A stretch of 64,000 nt of DNA, from contig NZ_CANLCI010000002.1 of assembly GCF_947489035.1 (NCBI RefSeq), positions 124,001 through 188,000 of the forward strand, given 5' to 3'. Below are positions 17,417 to 26,136 of the stretch, in pieces (position 1 is the stretch's first letter; each line of letters opens with the position of its first letter). The position numbers and the translations under genes were made by a program. The DNA is from an uncultured Ferrimonas sp. (GTDB taxonomy: Bacteria > Pseudomonadota > Gammaproteobacteria > Enterobacterales > Shewanellaceae). Under the pieces are notes generated by a model that was given only the letters and a program-made list of their open reading frames with translations, was not told the origin of the DNA and searched no databases.

Positions 17417-17695
17417 TTACCCGATGGCAGTCAGGTAACCGCTCAGATAAACCATCGGCACGGCACACAACGCGGTGCCTATTAACCCTGGCAGCAGAAA
17501 CTTCAACGCGTCTTTACTTTGTTGCCGATACTGCAAGCAGTACGCCAGCGCGACCGGAAAACAGACAATGATGGCGATACCGTACAGGTAACGCTTTTGC
17601 CCCAATGCCATCATCGCGCTCCAAAGCACGCCAATAAACAGCATCGATGCCGCTGTTCCCAGTGCCAATATCGCCGCAACTACACCCCATTCCAT
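17417..17695 (-). CDS. Small inner-membrane protein, unrecognised
   Basis: This 92-residue protein has three predicted membrane segments: about 6-28, 36-54 and 68-88. The only charged stretch is the loop QYRQQSKDALK. The ATG has AAAGGAGT upstream at proper spacing, which supports a real gene. I do not recognise the family. It is divergent from yajD and about 80 bases upstream of the TPR-TonB gene on the same strand. Confidence 0.6.
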   Translation of the reverse strand: MEWGVVAAILALGTAASMLFIGVLWSAMMALGQKRYLYGIAIIVCFPVALAYCLQYRQQSKDALKFLLPGLIGTALCAVPMVYLSGYLTAIG

Positions 17696-17892
17696 CGCCT
17701 ACTCCTTTATCTGGCTGATTGTCTTACCGCGGGCAGCATAACCCGATTTCCCCGTCATGGGGCGACCGCCTTGCTAGCTGCTGCATTTATCACCAAACAA
17801 GCCTCTTGCCAGAGACGCTGCAGGCTGGGTCACTGCCAATAAAAGTCGACGATGTTATAGTGGGGGTAATATTGAATTAGGTAGATAGGGCC

Positions 17893-18234
17893 ATGTCACA
17901 CATCCCCGCTAATTACGCCTCGTTAGAGCAAGGCTATCGCGATAAAGCACTAAAACTGTTTCCTTGGGTTTGCGGCCGTTGCGCCCGTGAGTTTCCCTAT
18001 TCCAATCTGCGTGAACTGACGGTGCATCACATCGATCACGATCACAGCAACAACCCTAACGATGGCTCGAACTGGGAACTGCTCTGCCTGTTCTGCCACG
18101 ATAATGAGCATGAGAAATACACCCAAGCGGCCGCCTATGGCAGCACCGTGCAAGCGGGTGAAGATTTAAAACGAGACGTGGCCACCAGCAACCCATTTGC
18201 CGATCTCAAAGCGATGATGGCAAACAAGAAGTAA
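17893..18234 (+). CDS. yajD: HNH nuclease YajD
   Basis: This 113-residue protein has an HNH endonuclease fold with a structural zinc site: CGRC (27-30) and CLFCH (65-69) frame the catalytic HHIDHDHSNNP (45-55) and the following NW. It matches E. coli YajD in length and order of motifs. Its biological target is not known; the family is widespread as a single chromosomal gene. A strong hairpin follows. Confidence 0.88.
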   Translation: MSHIPANYASLEQGYRDKALKLFPWVCGRCAREFPYSNLRELTVHHIDHDHSNNPNDGSNWELLCLFCHDNEHEKYTQAAAYGSTVQAGEDLKRDVATSNPFADLKAMMANKK

Positions 18235-18285
18235 GCCCAGCGTCGCCAATATACAATCGCTCACCCTTTTGTTAGGCAATCTCTT

Positions 18286-18322
18286 TGGCCTGCTATCGTA
18301 TGATGGCAGGCCATTGTGTTTT
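18286..18322 (+). terminator. Terminator-like hairpin after yajD
   Basis: TGGCCTGCTATC pairs with GATGGCAGGCCA (12 bp, one T-G wobble) around GTAT, followed by TTGTGTTTT. Confidence 0.7.
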
Positions 18323-18349
18323 AACCCTATTTACTTAGTTTAAGATCCT

Positions 18350-19504
18350 ATGACATTACCCTGCCTGCGTTTTCTGGCTCTGCCACTGTGCTTGCTGGCC
18401 CTGCCCGCTGCCGCTGCCGATCAAAGCAAAATTTTACCTTGGCCTTGGGCCGATCAATTGGCACGCGATACCTTAGAGTGGCTGGGTGCCGATGGGGAGT
18501 TTGATCCCAGCAACGGCATCGACTGGGGGTTGATCCCCGGCCCTGTCTATTCGCCAGAAAAACAGTTTGGGATCGGTCTCTCTGCCGTTGGTTTGTTCAT
18601 CGCTGACGACACCATGACCGAATACGCCCCAAGCTCAATCACCTTAAAAGGGTACGGCAGCAGCAACGGCTCTATTGGCACCGAACTGGAGGTACGCAGC
18701 CACTTTCAGCACGACAGCCGCCGGTTCTACTTGGATATCAACCTTGAGGATGCCCCAGACAGTTACTACGGCATTGGCATTGCGGAAGGCCGCCCGGATC
18801 GCAATGAAGTGGAATTTGACCGACGCAGCATCCAACTGGCGCCACGGTTTTTATGGCGCATCGCCGCCAGCACCTATGCCGGCGTGGGGATCGACTTCCA
18901 GCGCAGCGAAGGCAGCAGCCTGAAGCCGCAACAGCCGGACAACCGCAACGGCTTTGGTACCGACAGTCAGAATCTGGCTATCAGTGGCCACTGGGTATAC
19001 GACAGCCGCGATTTCGCCCTGAACGCCGCCAGCGGCAAATTGCTGCAAGCTGACATCAAAGCCTATAGCAAGGACGTGGGTTCAGAACAGTCGTTCCAGC
19101 AACTGGCTTTGATCTACTCCCAATACCAGCCAATTGGCGCCGCCACCTTGGCCTGGCAGGTGCAGTCGCAATTGAGCCAAGGGGATGTGCCGTGGGATCA
19201 AATGGCGCAACTGGGGGGCAGCCGCAAGCTGCGAGGCTATGATGCCGGCCGCTATCGCGACAATCAGCTGCTGATGGCGCAGGCCGAATGGCGGCAACCA
19301 TTGTATGGCCGCCATGGTGCCGTAGCTTGGGTAGGTATGGGTACCTTGGCAGATAAGATCAGTCAGTTAGGCCAAGAAAAGTGGCTGCACAGCATCGGCG
19401 TTGGCTACCGTTTTGCGATCAAATCGAACGTGAACTTGCGCTTAGATCTGGCCTTTGGCAACGGCGACAAAGGCGCCTACTTCAGCGTGAACGAGGTGTT
19501 CTAA
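18350..19504 (+). CDS. BamA/Omp85-type outer-membrane barrel without POTRA domains
   Basis: This 384-residue protein has a signal peptide (cut after PAAAA, about residue 23) and a 16-strand-type barrel of the surface-antigen (D15) superfamily. The diagnostic GGSRKLRGYDAGRYRDN lies near residue 288 and corresponds to the VRGY/F loop motif of BamA and TamA. The chain ends in a phenylalanine. There is no room for N-terminal POTRA domains, so it is unlikely to be an assembly factor in its own right. Stand-alone barrels of this kind occur in proteobacteria with unknown roles. It is followed 63 bases later by the SpoIIAA-like gene. Confidence 0.8.
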   Translation: MTLPCLRFLALPLCLLALPAAAADQSKILPWPWADQLARDTLEWLGADGEFDPSNGIDWGLIPGPVYSPEKQFGIGLSAVGLFIADDTMTEYAPSSITLKGYGSSNGSIGTELEVRSHFQHDSRRFYLDINLEDAPDSYYGIGIAEGRPDRNEVEFDRRSIQLAPRFLWRIAASTYAGVGIDFQRSEGSSLKPQQPDNRNGFGTDSQNLAISGHWVYDSRDFALNAASGKLLQADIKAYSKDVGSEQSFQQLALIYSQYQPIGAATLAWQVQSQLSQGDVPWDQMAQLGGSRKLRGYDAGRYRDNQLLMAQAEWRQPLYGRHGAVAWVGMGTLADKISQLGQEKWLHSIGVGYRFAIKSNVNLRLDLAFGNGDKGAYFSVNEVF

Positions 19505-19567
19505 CCCGCCCGTTGCCTAAAAAAGCAGCGCGGCGTACCATTGAAACAAGTCACAACGGAGGTGCCT

Positions 19568-19930
19568 ATGTTTCAGGTTAAGTTGGATCATTGTGCCGGC
19601 GTGATCACCATTGAATCTGGTGGCGAGATCAGCGCCCAGCAATTACAGCAAGCGCGGTTGCTGCTGGCACCGTACTTACGCCAGCGCCAACATCTGCAGG
19701 GGTTATTGTGGTGCGCTTCGGCGATGCCGCGCTGGCAGCACTGGCAAGATGTTCAGGCCACGGTGGCGTTTTTGTGGTCGCTGGCCACCATCAGCGCCCA
19801 GCTGGCGATTGTCACCAATTCCTGCAGTGGCGATCTGCTTGCGAAGTTGGGGGCGCTCTGGCAACAACCCAAGGTGCGCCACTTTGCTGCGGTGCAACGA
19901 CAGCAAGCCAAACAGTGGTTACTGCGTTAA
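19568..19930 (+). CDS. SpoIIAA-like (STAS-type) protein
   Basis: This 120-residue soluble protein shows the alternating strand/helix pattern of SpoIIAA-like STAS proteins: an initial MFQVKLDHCAGVITIESGGEIS, then LQGLLWCASAMPRW, and the end QPKVRHFAAVQRQQAKQWLL, where the family's VRYF-type strand precedes the last helix. The ATG at 19568 has GGAGG seven bases upstream. Family function is poorly known; lipid binding has been proposed for some members. It may be co-transcribed with the barrel gene. Confidence 0.65.
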   Translation: MFQVKLDHCAGVITIESGGEISAQQLQQARLLLAPYLRQRQHLQGLLWCASAMPRWQHWQDVQATVAFLWSLATISAQLAIVTNSCSGDLLAKLGALWQQPKVRHFAAVQRQQAKQWLLR

Positions 19931-19991
19931 CCGCGCTTGCCCTGAGGTGCGGTCGGTTAACCACGTTGCACGGCCGCGCCGGTTATTGCGG

Positions 19992-20822
19992 TTAGCGGCC
20001 TAACTTCTCTTTTTGCGCCTGCATCTGCTGATTAAACAGATCCAACAACGGCGTTGGTTGATGCTGATCCAGCTGTTCCAGCAGATCGATCTTAAGCTGC
20101 TTGTTGGCCCAGTATTGGCTGGCATAGGTGCCCATGCTTGGCATATCCACCTTCCAATTAAACAACTCCCCCATCACCAAATTGGCGAATTGAAACGCTT
20201 CATATTCGTTGCCCAGCGTCAGGAAATCTGAAAACGATTTAGGCGCCAGCTGCTTTTGCGCTTTAAACGCCGCCCGATAGCCTTGCGCCAACACATTATC
20301 TTGGGCAAACGCCAGCTGGAACTGATAGGAATGGCGGGTTTCATGTAGCAACAACGCTAAGCTCACCACCGGCGGTTGCTCGGCCAATTTGGCGGAATTG
20401 AGGAAGACGGTGCCGCGATCCGGTGTGGCTGGGTCGAAATCGAAATAGACCATTTTGTCTGGGTAACTGCTGTCATCAATCAGCAAGGTGGGGGCTTCAA
20501 TGCCCATCTGTTGGCATTGCAGTTCAAAGATCCGCTGCAGCAGCGGTTGCTGCTTGGCAAAGGTTAACTCTGGCCAAACGCTGACGGCTTCAGCCAGTTC
20601 ATCGTCCTCGATAATCGCTGCTGCCAGTGCCAGCCCTTGTTGTTGAGTTTGCGGCCAAGCGCTGCGCAAAAAGCCTTCGGCTTGGGGCTGTAATACAAAC
20701 GCTTGCGGCGCCTGTTGCTGCAGCGACTGATTAGCAAAGAATGGATCCAGGCCGCTTTTGGCTTCAACGCCAGCCGCAATCGACACCGCCGTTGCCATCA
20801 CGACACTTAAGATTGTTTTCAT
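19992..20822 (-). CDS. Secreted HExxH putative zinc metallopeptidase, unrecognised family
   Basis: This 276-residue protein has a signal peptide (MKTILSVVMATAVSIAAGVEAK, cut near residue 21). In the second half, SLALLLHETRHSYQFQLA holds a perfect zincin HExxH (His160, Glu161, His164), and NEYEAFQFANLVMGEL about 45 residues later offers Glu206 or Glu208 as a third metal ligand, the gluzincin arrangement. I do not recognise the rest (an acidic helix around 70-100; FDFDPATPDRGTVFLN before the motif). A periplasmic or exported peptidase is the inference; loss of activity cannot be excluded. It is a single gene, convergent with the SpoIIAA-like gene. Confidence 0.65.
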   Translation of the reverse strand: MKTILSVVMATAVSIAAGVEAKSGLDPFFANQSLQQQAPQAFVLQPQAEGFLRSAWPQTQQQGLALAAAIIEDDELAEAVSVWPELTFAKQQPLLQRIFELQCQQMGIEAPTLLIDDSSYPDKMVYFDFDPATPDRGTVFLNSAKLAEQPPVVSLALLLHETRHSYQFQLAFAQDNVLAQGYRAAFKAQKQLAPKSFSDFLTLGNEYEAFQFANLVMGELFNWKVDMPSMGTYASQYWANKQLKIDLLEQLDQHQPTPLLDLFNQQMQAQKEKLGR

Positions 20823-20903
20823 CGGTTCACTGCCCTACTTTCCTTGATGATGGCAGCATACTCAAGCCGTGCGAATAACCCAAGCGCTGCCATCACTCAG
20901 CGG

Positions 20904-21296
20904 CTATAACAGCACCATCACCACATTTGCGATTGCCAAGGCGGCAATTGAAAACCACGTCAGTAACGTGCCACTAAAACGGCCAACGTGGTATTTACCC
21001 TCTCCGGCAATCAGCCCCCACGGGTGCAGCACTCGCCCTGATAACCACAGCAGCGCCAATAGAGCCACCAACCACTGCGGCGCTTGGTTTTGCTCTAACA
21101 GCCCCAACAACGGCAACGCAAACACCGCGTATTCAACTAAATTACCGTGGCTACGGATCCGCAGTTGCAATGCGTGATCGTCGCCACTGCCCACGCCAAT
21201 TTTGCTGCGCTTGCGTGCAACCACCGTCAAATAGGCTAAGTACAACCCCAACAGAGCCGACAGCGAGACGGTGATGGTTGTGATCAGCAATACCAT
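20904..21296 (-). CDS. MAPEG family membrane protein
   Basis: This 130-residue protein has four membrane segments and the MAPEG signature RIRSHGNLVEYAVFALPLLGL (quoted only as RSHGNLVEY at about 47-55). It resembles the YecN-type bacterial members, which are glutathione-linked or of unknown activity. The C-terminal half has the family's SGRVLHPWGL and GRFSGTLLTW. It is a single gene on the minus strand, divergent from the GGDEF gene. Confidence 0.85.
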   Translation of the reverse strand: MVLLITTITVSLSALLGLYLAYLTVVARKRSKIGVGSGDDHALQLRIRSHGNLVEYAVFALPLLGLLEQNQAPQWLVALLALLWLSGRVLHPWGLIAGEGKYHVGRFSGTLLTWFSIAALAIANVVMVLL

Positions 21297-21433
21297 GAAC
21301 TTAACTCCTTATTTTATGCGGCCATCACTATGTCACACTCTGCATTTATGATGAAAGCGCGCGGATATTTCGCCCAACATCAACAACAAGTTAACTATGC
21401 TTAATGTAAGACCTAACTGCCTGATATAGAGCT

Positions 21434-22939
21434 GTGCCTAACATAGCCGTTGCTGTTGCCATTGTTGCCGTTGTTGTTACCCTCTTTCTAGCGCTTACGG
21501 CGCTAGTACATAAAGCCCTGCCTATCACTTTATTCGTGTCCATAGCCCTGCTCGCCCAATTGGCGGTGGCGCTGCTGTGGTATGCCAGCCGCCGCATTAA
21601 CCACAGCGAGGACTGGCTGGATGAACTGCTATTACACAGCTTCGAAAATAGCCCGATGGCGGTAATGGTGACCGATGCCAACGGGGAACTGCTGCGGGTC
21701 AATCAGCGCCTGGTGGATTTTCTGGGTTACAGCCGCAGCCAATTACAACAGATGAACTGGCAGCAACTGCTGCATCACAGCGACAGCGACAAAAGCCAAG
21801 CGCAAATCGAGCAGATCTTAGCGGGCCACTTTACCGAAATTCGCACCAACACCCGCTTTAAGACGAAAGCTGGGGTGACCAAGTGGGGGCGATTGCAGTT
21901 GTTGTTGGTGCGCGATGAACGGCGCCAACCGCACTATTTTGTGGTGAACATTGAAGACATCAGCAGTCAGTTTGAAGCGATGCAATCGCAGCGCTTGTGG
22001 GAGCATAAATTTGAACAGCTGCTGTTACCTTGGCAAGATCGTTCTGCTTCGTGGATCCTTGCCGCCAATCAAAAACAGTTGGTGTTCTATTGCCATGGCT
22101 TTAAGCGGCTGTTTGGCCAACCACAATCCAACGCGTCGTTAGAACACATTTTGGCGGCGGTGCACCCACAGGATCGCCCCAAGGTGGAGCAGGTGTTAAC
22201 CAAAAGCGCAGCGCACCACTGGGATGTGCAATTTCGACTGTTTGATCCAGACAACAACCTGCATTACATGGTGGCTCGAGGCACCGAAGTGCGGGATCAA
22301 TTCAACCAGATTGAATCCTACATCGGCGGCGCTTACGACATCACCGAGCAGGTCACTCAAAAACAGCAACTGAATGAATCGCTGCTGCGCTTGAAGTCGT
22401 CACTCACCCAGTTGAAAAACGCCTATCAACAGCTAAATGCCAGCTCACGCCGAGATCCGTTAACCGGATTAAGTAACCGCATGGCGCTCTATGAAGCACT
22501 GCAAACAGAACATAAACGCTATCAACGGCACCGTACTGACGCCTGTTTGCTGTTTATTGATGTGAATGATTTTAAGCAGATAAACGATCAACACGGCCAT
22601 CTTGCTGGGGATAAAGTGCTCACCAGCTTAGCCCAGCACTTGCTGCAACATAGCCGTGAGACCGACACCGTTGGCCGCTACGGCGGCGATGAAATTGCGC
22701 TGCTTTTGCGGGGCGCAAACCTTGCCCAAGCGCAGCAATTTCACCAAGGGGTGATCGCCTGTGGCATTACCGTGGAGTTTGATCAGCAGCAATTGCCCAT
22801 CACCCTTGCCTGTGGTTTTGCCGAGCTGAATCCACAGATCGACAGTGTGGAGCAGTGGCTTGCCGTGGCGGATGACTCGATGTATCAAGACAAGCACCGC
22901 CACAAGCAGAGCCAACCGTTACCAGAGCAGTCGGTCTAA
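21434..22939 (+). CDS. Membrane PAS-PAS-GGDEF protein, putative diguanylate cyclase
   Basis: This 501-residue protein would make c-di-GMP. It has two N-terminal membrane segments (about 5-24 and 30-50), a PAS domain with PAC (about 66-180), a second PAS-like domain (about 195-310) and a GGDEF domain starting at DPLTGLSNR (341). The active site reads GGDEI (417-421), with Ile replacing the usual Phe. An inhibitory RxxD site (RETD, 408-411) stands exactly five residues before it. The start is GTG at 21434 with a poor ribosome binding site, so the start is not certain. The 3' end overlaps the convergent dehydratase gene by 21 bases. Confidence 0.85.
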   Translation: MPNIAVAVAIVAVVVTLFLALTALVHKALPITLFVSIALLAQLAVALLWYASRRINHSEDWLDELLLHSFENSPMAVMVTDANGELLRVNQRLVDFLGYSRSQLQQMNWQQLLHHSDSDKSQAQIEQILAGHFTEIRTNTRFKTKAGVTKWGRLQLLLVRDERRQPHYFVVNIEDISSQFEAMQSQRLWEHKFEQLLLPWQDRSASWILAANQKQLVFYCHGFKRLFGQPQSNASLEHILAAVHPQDRPKVEQVLTKSAAHHWDVQFRLFDPDNNLHYMVARGTEVRDQFNQIESYIGGAYDITEQVTQKQQLNESLLRLKSSLTQLKNAYQQLNASSRRDPLTGLSNRMALYEALQTEHKRYQRHRTDACLLFIDVNDFKQINDQHGHLAGDKVLTSLAQHLLQHSRETDTVGRYGGDEIALLLRGANLAQAQQFHQGVIACGITVEFDQQQLPITLACGFAELNPQIDSVEQWLAVADDSMYQDKHRHKQSQPLPEQSV

Positions 22940-23863
22940 ATCTAAGTTGCCGCCGGTTAACACCACCACCACCTTCTTGCCGCGGAAAGCGGTTGGGTTG
23001 GCCAACACCAACGCCAATGCCACGGCGGCAGAGGGTTCGATCACCTGCTTTAAACGGCTCCAAACCAAGCGCATCGCATGCAAAATGGTGTCGTCGCCAA
23101 CCAATTGAATGTCATCCACTTGGGTTTTAATCAGCTCAAAGTTGCGCTGACCAATCACCGCCCGCAGGCCGTCACACACGGTTTCCGATTGATAGCTGGT
23201 TACCCGTTCACCACTGTGGAAGCTGCGCGTGGCGTTGTCGGAGCCAAAAGGTTCGGCACCGATCATCTGGCACTGAGGCCACTGCGCTTTAATGGCAGTG
23301 GCACAGCCCGCCAGCAAGCCGCCGCCGCCCACCGGCGTGATCACCACATCCGCCGGCGCAGCCAGCTGTTCGGTGATCTCCAGCCCCACGGTGCCCTGTC
23401 CGGCGATCACAGCATCGTTATCAAACGGGTGGATAAACACCCGCTCGCTCTCTCGTTGCAGTGCCGCAGCGGTGGATTCCCGTGACAACAAGGTGGGTTC
23501 ACAGCGGTGAATGTGGCCGCCGTAGCCCCGCACCGCGTCCATCTTGGCCACAGAAGCGTTGCTTGGCATCACAATATCAGCCCGAATGCCACGGCGCTGC
23601 GCCGCTAACGCCAACGCCGCCGCATGGTTGCCCGATGAGTGCGTCACCACACCTCTGGCGGCTTCCTCGTCCGTTAGGCTAAATACCGCGTTGTGGGCAC
23701 CACGGGCTTTGAACGCCCCGGTTTTCTGCAGGTGTTCCGCTTTAAAGTACAGTTCAGCGCCGGTCAATTGGTTCAGTAGCGTGCTTTGCAACAATGGGGT
23801 GCGATGGATATGGGGCGCGATCCGCTGCGCTGCAGCTTGGATCTGCTCAAAAGTTACACTCAT
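22919..23863 (-). CDS. PLP-dependent threonine/serine dehydratase or serine racemase
   Basis: This 314-residue fold-type II PLP enzyme has the Schiff-base lysine in KTGAFKARGAHNAV, the phosphate-binding SSGNHAAALA, and the glycine-rich VGGGGLLAG. It has no C-terminal ACT-like regulatory domain, so it is the short catabolic form or a serine racemase rather than the biosynthetic IlvA. Products would be 2-oxobutyrate or pyruvate plus ammonia. The ATG at 23863 follows AGGA. Its last 21 bases overlap the end of the GGDEF gene on the other strand. Confidence 0.85.
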   Translation of the reverse strand: MSVTFEQIQAAAQRIAPHIHRTPLLQSTLLNQLTGAELYFKAEHLQKTGAFKARGAHNAVFSLTDEEAARGVVTHSSGNHAAALALAAQRRGIRADIVMPSNASVAKMDAVRGYGGHIHRCEPTLLSRESTAAALQRESERVFIHPFDNDAVIAGQGTVGLEITEQLAAPADVVITPVGGGGLLAGCATAIKAQWPQCQMIGAEPFGSDNATRSFHSGERVTSYQSETVCDGLRAVIGQRNFELIKTQVDDIQLVGDDTILHAMRLVWSRLKQVIEPSAAVALALVLANPTAFRGKKVVVVLTGGNLDLDRLLW

Positions 23864-24061
23864 TTGGGCTTCCTGTGGCCGCTGTGTTGGCCTCATCCTC
23901 AGATGGCGCCACTTTAGCACCGCCGAAATCGGGAAACTTAATTGCCAGTTCACACTCTGCGCTGCCAAAGCGGGCCGAAGGTGACCCCCATCACAAAACG
24001 CAACTTCGTCGTCATTGATGCCAGACAACCACCGCAGCTATCGCCGCAATAAACCATTCGC

Positions 24062-24070
24062 TGGTATACT
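24062..24070 (+). promoter_or_regulatory. Extended -10 promoter of the DUF2750 gene
   Basis: TGGTATACT is an extended -10 element (TGn plus TATACT), 29 bases before the ATG at 24099. No good -35 is visible, as expected for extended -10 promoters. Confidence 0.45.
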
Positions 24071-24098
24071 CTAGCCAAGCATTTTTAAGGAGTTGCCC

Positions 24099-24458
24099 AT
24101 GAGCACCGAAAACGTAAAATCCTTTTACAGTCAAAATAGCCAAGCCCGCTATGAAGCCACTTTAGTCGGCATTAAAACCGAGCAAGTGCTGTGGACTCTA
24201 GCCGACGACCAAGGCTGTGTGGTGCTGGAAAGCGATCAAGAACGCTGCCTGCTGCTGTGGCACGACGAAGCTATCGCACAAAGCTGGGCGACGGGTGAAT
24301 ACAGCGACTGCAAAGCGCTGAAAATTGAACTGGCTGATTTCCACGAAAAGTGGGTACCAGGCATGAGCGACGATGGCTTTGATGTTGCCATTGCCCCAAG
24401 CCTCGCTGGTGAAGGCATTGTAGTAAGCCCAGAAGAGTTTGCTGACGATCTGGCCTAA
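24099..24458 (+). CDS. DUF2750 family protein
   Basis: This 119-residue acidic cytoplasmic protein matches DUF2750 in plan: a leading helix (NVKSFYSQNSQARYEATL), a strand pair WTLADDQGCVVLE, the LLLWHDEAIAQSWATGEY helix, and a final WVPGMSDDGFDVAIAPSLAGEGIVV (shortened here as WVPGMSDDGFDV). The family's function is unknown. The ATG at 24099 has AAGGAG upstream; another in-frame ATG six bases earlier is too close. It has its own promoter and terminator. Confidence 0.8.
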   Translation: MSTENVKSFYSQNSQARYEATLVGIKTEQVLWTLADDQGCVVLESDQERCLLLWHDEAIAQSWATGEYSDCKALKIELADFHEKWVPGMSDDGFDVAIAPSLAGEGIVVSPEEFADDLA

Positions 24459-24468
24459 GCCGCCAACG

Positions 24469-24492
24469 AGCCGCGCCGAGCGCGGCTTTTTT
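24469..24492 (+). terminator. Rho-independent terminator of the DUF2750 gene
   Basis: AGCCGCGC pairs with GCGCGGCT around CGA and is followed by TTTTT. Confidence 0.9.
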
Positions 24493-24931
24493 ATGCCTTT
24501 AAGTTGCCGAATCGGTACCACCACCATAACGGCACGGCCACCGCGCAGTGATGTAGCCCCAATCACCATGGCCGCTGCTGATGCCTTCCCCTGATGCCCC
24601 GGCCTGCCCCCATAGCAACAGCTCAAACCCACTGCTGCGGTTTGTCATCGCGCCGATCTTTCCCCCCTCCCCCCGCCATCAGCAAAAAACAGATCAATTG
24701 CTGTCTTTTTCAGCGTCAGCGCAGATTGCTCACAACAGCAGCAAGTTCAAGCCAAAAGTGGCGACAAAATTAGCACCTGCATAAAGAAACATAGGCCCCC
24801 CTGCAACAGTGCCCCAGCCCGCTGACATCGGCACCTATTCTTTTTTATTCGAACACTTGAATCACACACGCTAAACATGGTTATCATCTGCATGAAACAA
24901 AGATCATTCAAACAGCAGTAAGGAATTTGAC
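24493..24931. other. Intergenic region before the HD-GYP gene
   Basis: About 440 bases without a supported gene. I checked for a c-di-GMP (GEMM) riboswitch core because of the downstream HD-GYP gene and see none. AAGGAA at about 24920 is the ribosome binding site of the next gene. Confidence 0.5.
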
Positions 24932-25996
24932 ATGATTGTGGAGCGGATCGATGCAGCCCACCAGCGCCTGATTGACGCCGGGCTAACCCAACTACATCGG
25001 ATCTCCATCGCCTTAATTGATGACGGCTATCTGCGTACTTATGCAGATTCCAGCATCGGCGTTAACCCCTTACGCCATCATGAGCGGCGCCTGTGCACCG
25101 CACCGTCACTGCAACAACTGGCAGACAGCGGCCAGCCCCGAGTGGTTGAAGATTATCAGCAGGCCTACCCCCATCACAGCAAGGCCAACGCGTGGCTGCA
25201 ACGAGAGCAGATCCGCTCCTCTTATACCGTGCCACTCTATCTGTTCGATGAATTCATCGGCTTTGTCTTCTTTAATTCCGCCACGGCCGGCTATTTCAGC
25301 CCAGAGCGAATCGAAGCTATCCAGCCGGAATTGGTCTTAATTGAACGCTTAGTGCAACAGGAACGAGTGATCTATCAACGGATCTCAGCACTGTGCGATG
25401 TGGCAGAGAAGCTGTGTGAGATCCGCGACATGCAAACCTCATTGCATTGCCAACGGCTAAAAAACATCACCCGCGTTATCGCCAACCACATGGTGCAGTT
25501 TGAGGAGATGAGCGATCGCATCGTGTACTACACCATCAAGTTCTCGCCACTGCACGACATCGGCAAAGTGGGCGTGGCCGATAACATTTTGCAAAAGCCG
25601 GGGCCACTCAGCAGCGACGAATACCGCGAAGTAAAACGCCATGTGGAATATGGGCTCAACGTGTTTATTGGCAGCTTAAGCGCCCAAGAACGTCGCCACG
25701 AAGTCACCGCCTTAATTGAGCAACTGATTGGCTTGCACCACGAACAACTTAACGGCCAAGGCTACCCTGTGGGCCTAACCGCAGAGCAGATCCCCATCCC
25801 TGTGCGGATGGTCACCGTAGCCGACATCTTTGATGCCCTAACCAGTGATCGCCCTTACAAACCGGCGTGGTCCATCGCCGAAGCCATTGCCCAGATGTAC
25901 CAAATGGCGGAGCAAGATCGGATCGATGGCCGCTGCGTTGATGCCTTAGCCATCCACTATCAACAACAGCTGCAGGATTTCCGTCAACTGGCCTAA
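24932..25996 (+). CDS. GAF-like/HD-GYP domain protein, putative c-di-GMP phosphodiesterase
   Basis: This 354-residue cytoplasmic protein has an N-terminal GAF-like sensor (about 1-140, ending YFSPERIEAIQPEL) and an HD-GYP domain. The metal pair is in SPLHDIGKVG (His208, Asp209); the signature HHEQLNGQGYP is at 269-279, followed by VADIFDALTSDRPYK. All core metal ligands visible to me are present, so it probably breaks down c-di-GMP. With three GGDEF proteins in this window, it is the only obvious phosphodiesterase. It stands alone. Confidence 0.87.
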   Translation: MIVERIDAAHQRLIDAGLTQLHRISIALIDDGYLRTYADSSIGVNPLRHHERRLCTAPSLQQLADSGQPRVVEDYQQAYPHHSKANAWLQREQIRSSYTVPLYLFDEFIGFVFFNSATAGYFSPERIEAIQPELVLIERLVQQERVIYQRISALCDVAEKLCEIRDMQTSLHCQRLKNITRVIANHMVQFEEMSDRIVYYTIKFSPLHDIGKVGVADNILQKPGPLSSDEYREVKRHVEYGLNVFIGSLSAQERRHEVTALIEQLIGLHHEQLNGQGYPVGLTAEQIPIPVRMVTVADIFDALTSDRPYKPAWSIAEAIAQMYQMAEQDRIDGRCVDALAIHYQQQLQDFRQLA

Positions 25997-26012
25997 GCCT
26001 CACCGCCGCTGC

Positions 26013-26034
26013 CGTTATCGTTATCGTTATCGTT
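26013..26034. repeat. Short tandem repeat CGTTAT
   Basis: Three full and one partial copy of CGTTAT lie just after the HD-GYP stop codon. Confidence 0.7.
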
Positions 26035-26136
26035 TCCAACAGCAGCGGTAAACCCACGATCATTCAATCACTTGCGGTTGCGTTTTGTTGATTTACACGG
26101 CAGGTTGAACACACCCCCTAGCCAGTTGGTGTGTTG

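Noticed and set aside
24493-24931. A c-di-GMP riboswitch upstream of the HD-GYP gene
   Set aside because: No GEMM core motifs could be found by eye.
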